Source: CAZXNF01 sp050741255 (GTDB lineage Bacteria > Pseudomonadota > Gammaproteobacteria > Burkholderiales > SG8-41). Taken from it: a stretch of DNA of 16,164 nt. This document shows positions 13,610 through 16,164 of this stretch, piece after piece; the first letter of the stretch is position 1; each line of letters opens with the position of its first letter. The notes under the pieces were generated by a model. That model was not told the origin of the DNA and made no database searches. It was given only the letters and a program-made list of their open reading frames with translations. Location: NCBI GenBank assembly GCA_050741255.1, contig JBOIEQ010000097.1:1-16164 (forward strand). The letters are read 5' to 3'. A program made the position numbers and the translations under genes.

Positions 13610-14422
13610 TCAGCCCTCGTCCTGCAGCCAGCGTGCCGCTGCGACGGCCAGCGGACCCGGCGTCCAGTCGCCCATCCCATCGACCGCGCGCACTGGCCAC
13701 AAGCCGATCACGCTGTTGACGAGGAAGAACTCATCCGCCACCCGCAGGCGTGCCACCGGCACCGGTTCGATGCGAGCAGCGATCCCGCGTGCGGCAGCGA
13801 GTGCCAGCACGCGGTCGCGCTGCACGCCGGCGATACCGGCACCCGCAAGAGCCGGAGTCACCAGCGCGCCGCGCTCCACGAGGAAAACGTTGCTCATAGT
13901 GCCGCCGACCAGGTCGCCACGATGGTCGAACAGCAGCCCTTCCGCGATCTCGTCATCGGTCCATTCGGCCCGTGCGAGGACGCTGTCCAGACGGTTGAGG
14001 TGCTTGATGCCCGCCAGCGCCGGCTGGAAGGTCGCGCGCGTTGCGCATAACCGCACGCGGACGCCTTCGCTGGCCCAGTGTGCGGGCCGTTCGGGTGCGG
14101 GCGTCACCGCTACGATGCGAGTCGTTTGCGCCGCCGCCGGCAATGTGTAACCGCGGGCGCCCGGACCACGGGTGATGGTGATTCTGGCCACGCCGTCAGG
14201 CGCCGTGGCCGCAGCCTGCGCGACTTCGTTCGCCAGCAACCGCTCCGTCGGACAGGCCAGGTGCAGCGCCGAGCAGTCGTGAACGAGTTTGCGGTACTGG
14301 TGTTCCCACTGCCGGGGATTGCCGTCGCGCAGGCGCAGCGTGCGGAAGACGCCATCGCCGTAGGCAAACCCACGGTCGTGGATCGGCAATGCATCAGAGA
14401 AGACGCCGTTGATCAGCGGCAT
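13610..14422 (-). CDS. pabC: Aminodeoxychorismate lyase (class IV PLP enzyme)
   Basis: This 270-residue enzyme releases pyruvate from 4-amino-4-deoxychorismate to give 4-aminobenzoate for folate. The PLP lysine is Lys140 in AGIKHLNRLDSVLA. HDRGFAYGDGVFRTLR (residues 15-30) and GDLVGGTMSNVFLV are hallmarks of fold-type IV aminotransferases and lyases. The position between fabF and mltG is the conserved one for pabC, which decides between lyase and D-amino-acid or branched-chain aminotransferase. ATG 14422 lies 20 bases after the fabF stop; its Shine-Dalgarno is weak. The 3' end is 4 bases from mltG. Confidence 0.93.
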   Translation of the reverse strand: MPLINGVFSDALPIHDRGFAYGDGVFRTLRLRDGNPRQWEHQYRKLVHDCSALHLACPTERLLANEVAQAAATAPDGVARITITRGPGARGYTLPAAAQTTRIVAVTPAPERPAHWASEGVRVRLCATRATFQPALAGIKHLNRLDSVLARAEWTDDEIAEGLLFDHRGDLVGGTMSNVFLVERGALVTPALAGAGIAGVQRDRVLALAAARGIAARIEPVPVARLRVADEFFLVNSVIGLWPVRAVDGMGDWTPGPLAVAAARWLQDEG

Positions 14423-14442
14423 GGCGACCGCCGCGCGCCGGA

Positions 14443-15681
14443 TCACACCCGGCGGAACACCAGGCTGCCGTTGGTGCCGCCGAAGCCGAAGGAGTTCGAG
14501 AGCGCGACGTCGATCTTCATCTGGCGCGCCGTGTTCGGCACGTAGTCGAGGTCGCACTGCGGATCCTGGTTGACGAGGTTGATGGTCGGCGGCGCGATCT
14601 GGTGTTTGACCGCCAGTGCGCTGAACACAGCCTCGATGCCGCCCGCAGCGCCGAGCAGGTGGCCAGTCATGGATTTGGTCGAGCTGACGGCGGTTTTCTT
14701 CGCGTGGTCGCCGAGCGTGCGCTTGACCGCCACCGTTTCGGCGATGTCGCCGAGCGGCGTGGAGGTGCCATGCGCATTGACGTAATCGACCTGGTCGGGA
14801 TTGACGCCGCCGTTGCGCAACGCATTGAGCATGCAGCGGCGCGCGCCGTCGCCGTCCTCGCTGGGGGCGGTGATGTGATGGGCGTCGGCGCTGACCCCGT
14901 AGCCGGCGAGTTCGCAATAGATCTGCGCACCGCGTTTTTTGGCGTGCTCGTATTCTTCCAGCACCACCATGCCGGCGCCCTCGCCCAGCACGAAGCCGTC
15001 GCGATCCTTGTCCCACGGGCGGCTGGCCGCGGCCGGGTCGTCATTGCGCGTCGACAGCGCGCGGGCGGCGCAAAAACCGCCGACGCCGAGCGGCGACACC
15101 GTGGATTCCGCGCCGCCGGCGATCATGACGTCGGCGTCGCCGTACTCGATCATGCGCCCGGCTTCGCCGATGCAATGGTTGGAGGTGGTGCAGGCGGTGA
15201 CGACCGCCATGTTGGGACCCTTGAGTCCGTACATGATCGAGAGTTGGCCCGCGATCATGTTGATGATCGAGCCGGGCACGAAGAATGGGGTGATCTTGCG
15301 CACGCCGCCCGCGAGGTAGGCGTCGTGCGTTGCCTCGATCAGCGGCAGACCGCCGATGCCGGAGCCGATACAGGCGCCGATCTGCTCGGTGTTTTCCTTC
15401 GCGAAATCGAGCCCGGAGTCCTTGATGGCGTCGATCGCGGCGGCCAGCCCGTAGTGGATGAAGGTGTCGAAGCGGCGCGCCTCCTTGGGCGCGAGATACT
15501 GCGCGACGTCGAACCCCTTCACCTCGCCCGCGATGCGGGACGGGAAGGTGCTCGCGTCGAAGCGGGTGATCGCGGTGATGCCGGAACGGCCGGCAACAAT
15601 CGCGTCCCAGGCCTCGGCGAGGGAATTACCGACCGGCGAAATGATGCCGAGGCCGGTGACAACGACCCTGCGTCTGGACAA
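14443..15681 (-). CDS. fabF: Beta-ketoacyl-ACP synthase II
   Basis: This 412-residue condensing enzyme elongates acyl-ACP with malonyl-ACP. The catalytic set is complete: Cys164 in TACTTSNHC, His304 in NAHGTSTPLGD, Lys336 and His341 in STKSMTGHLLGAAGG. The C-terminal NSFGFGGTNGSLVF loop is also present. Length is normal. The start is a TTG at 15681-15679 (then SRRRVVVTGLG), with GGAG about seven bases upstream; this site lies inside a 14-base palindrome. It follows acpP by 54 bases in the classical fab order. Confidence 0.96.
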   Translation of the reverse strand: MSRRRVVVTGLGIISPVGNSLAEAWDAIVAGRSGITAITRFDASTFPSRIAGEVKGFDVAQYLAPKEARRFDTFIHYGLAAAIDAIKDSGLDFAKENTEQIGACIGSGIGGLPLIEATHDAYLAGGVRKITPFFVPGSIINMIAGQLSIMYGLKGPNMAVVTACTTSNHCIGEAGRMIEYGDADVMIAGGAESTVSPLGVGGFCAARALSTRNDDPAAASRPWDKDRDGFVLGEGAGMVVLEEYEHAKKRGAQIYCELAGYGVSADAHHITAPSEDGDGARRCMLNALRNGGVNPDQVDYVNAHGTSTPLGDIAETVAVKRTLGDHAKKTAVSSTKSMTGHLLGAAGGIEAVFSALAVKHQIAPPTINLVNQDPQCDLDYVPNTARQMKIDVALSNSFGFGGTNGSLVFRRV

Positions 15682-15683
15682 CG

Positions 15684-15697
15684 GAACTCCGGAGTTC
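15684..15697 (-). promoter_or_regulatory. Palindrome covering the fabF ribosome-binding site
   Basis: GAACTCCGGAGTTC is a perfect 14-base palindrome. In the fabF mRNA it can fold into a 5-base stem with a CCGG loop that holds the GGAG Shine-Dalgarno, two bases before the TTG start. Just upstream, GCCGGC repeats at 15705-15710 and 15715-15720 form a second hairpin. They could lower fabF output relative to acpP; the effect is inferred. Confidence 0.4.
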
Positions 15698-15735
15698 GCT
15701 AGCCGCCGGCGGATGCCGGCAGGTCGCGACAGAGG

Positions 15736-15972
15736 TTACTTGACGTGGGAGGAGACGTAATCCACGGCCTGCTTGACCGTCGAGATCTTCTCGGCTTCCT
15801 CGTCGGGAATCTCGCATTCGAATTCCTCTTCGAGCGCCATCACCAGTTCCACGGTATCGAGCGAGTCGGCGCCGAGGTCGTTCACGAACGAAGATTCGCT
15901 CTTGACGTCGGCTTCGTTGACGCCGAGTTGCTCGGCGACGATCTTCTTGACCCGCGCTTCAATGTTTTCCAT
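15736..15972 (-). CDS. acpP: Acyl carrier protein
   Basis: This 78-residue acidic four-helix protein carries growing acyl chains on a 4'-phosphopantetheine attached to Ser37 in LGADSLDTVELV. MENIEARVKKIVAEQLGV and the PDEEAEKISTVKQAVDYV tail are near-canonical, and the length is exact for the family. ATG 15972 has a strong AAGGGGAAA Shine-Dalgarno. It lies between fabG and fabF as in most proteobacteria, and its own promoter candidate lies about 95 bases upstream. Confidence 0.98.
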   Translation of the reverse strand: MENIEARVKKIVAEQLGVNEADVKSESSFVNDLGADSLDTVELVMALEEEFECEIPDEEAEKISTVKQAVDYVSSHVK

Positions 15973-16067
15973 CGATTTCCCCTTACTTTCGTTGTCGGCT
16001 CGTTATTGTTTCGCCTATCCCCTCGGCTTGCCGTGCAGGCTGCGGGGTGGAACCGTGCGAAACCACC

Positions 16068-16096
16068 ATTTTAGCAAATCGCCCCCGCCCTAACAG
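16068..16096 (-). promoter_or_regulatory. Promoter candidate upstream of acpP
   Basis: On the - strand, TAAAAT (16073-16068) is a good -10 hexamer. At a 17-base spacing lies CTGTTA (16096-16091), a poor -35 match with three of six bases. Its position between fabG and acpP agrees with the separate, strong acpP promoter known in E. coli. Confidence 0.38.
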
Positions 16097-16111
16097 ACTG
16101 TGTGAATCGGG

Positions 16112-16126
16112 CGACGATCTTCGTCG
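16112..16126 (-). other. Small hairpin between fabG and acpP
   Basis: CGACGA and TCGTCG flank a 3-base loop, 22 bases after the fabG stop. There is no T-run on the - strand side, so it is not a standard terminator. It could slow or partly end fabG transcription or stabilise its mRNA end. Confidence 0.3.
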
Positions 16127-16147
16127 AAATTGCTGGTTTTGAGGCAC

Positions 16148-16164
16148 TTAATCCATGAACATGC
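16148..16164 (-). CDS. fabG: 3-oxoacyl-ACP reductase, last four codons
   Basis: At the window edge the - strand reads Met-Phe-Met-Asp and then TAA (16150-16148). FabG proteins end in a GGM-aromatic-M-x tail, and fabG is the gene expected just upstream of acpP. Only 17 bases are visible, so the call rests mainly on gene order. Confidence 0.6.

Noticed and set aside
14602..15702. A 366-codon open frame on the + strand opposite fabF
   Set aside because: It is antisense to a fully canonical FabF and has no recognisable domain.

Overview
The window is GC-rich chromosomal DNA that reads like a betaproteobacterium, probably Burkholderiales or a close relative. Three things suggest this: a Bug-type (TctC) tricarboxylate-binding receptor, the conserved order fabG-acpP-fabF-pabC-mltG-tmk-holB-tatD, and a SorAB-like sulfite dehydrogenase pair. 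I cannot name the genus from sequence alone. No tRNA, rRNA, CRISPR array, insertion sequence or phage gene was seen.

Left part (1-6640): an acyl-CoA catabolic region. It opens with the C-terminal part of a crotonase-fold protein on the + strand, closed by a strong intrinsic terminator (501-528). A Bug-type solute receptor faces it on the - strand. A 321-base divergent spacer holds an extended -10 promoter candidate and two inverted repeats. It drives a two-gene unit: a double-domain 3-hydroxyacyl-CoA dehydrogenase and a thiolase. A terminator-like hairpin ends this unit only a few bases before the Shine-Dalgarno of a glutaryl-CoA dehydrogenase homologue, which is followed 11 bases later by a small outer-membrane barrel. 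Together these could take up a carboxylate, dehydrogenate its CoA ester and cleave it by beta-oxidation. Two enzymes are atypical at active-site positions. The crotonase has Ala at both catalytic Glu positions, and the glutaryl-CoA dehydrogenase homologue has Leu in place of the Tyr next to the catalytic Glu.

Middle part (6641-9545): sorA-like Tat-exported molybdenum sulfite oxidase and sorB-like cytochrome c, overlapping by one base, which would oxidise sulfite in the periplasm. Downstream is a visibly decayed C-terminal fragment of an L-asparaginase gene on the - strand (8271-8447). It is followed by about 1.1 kb of accessory-looking DNA with one orphan gene, one doubtful small membrane ORF and an AT-rich patch with inverted repeats.

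Right part (9546-16164): a tightly packed - strand housekeeping run. In transcription order it is the fabG tail, acpP, fabF, pabC, mltG, tmk, holB, tatD and an exported ankyrin-repeat protein. From pabC onward the genes overlap or lie 4 bases apart, which indicates one transcript joining fatty-acid synthesis, folate synthesis, septal or peptidoglycan processing, dTTP synthesis and replication. Three of these genes (fabF, mltG, tmk) appear to begin with TTG. The acpP-fabF gap carries hairpins, one of which covers the fabF ribosome-binding site.
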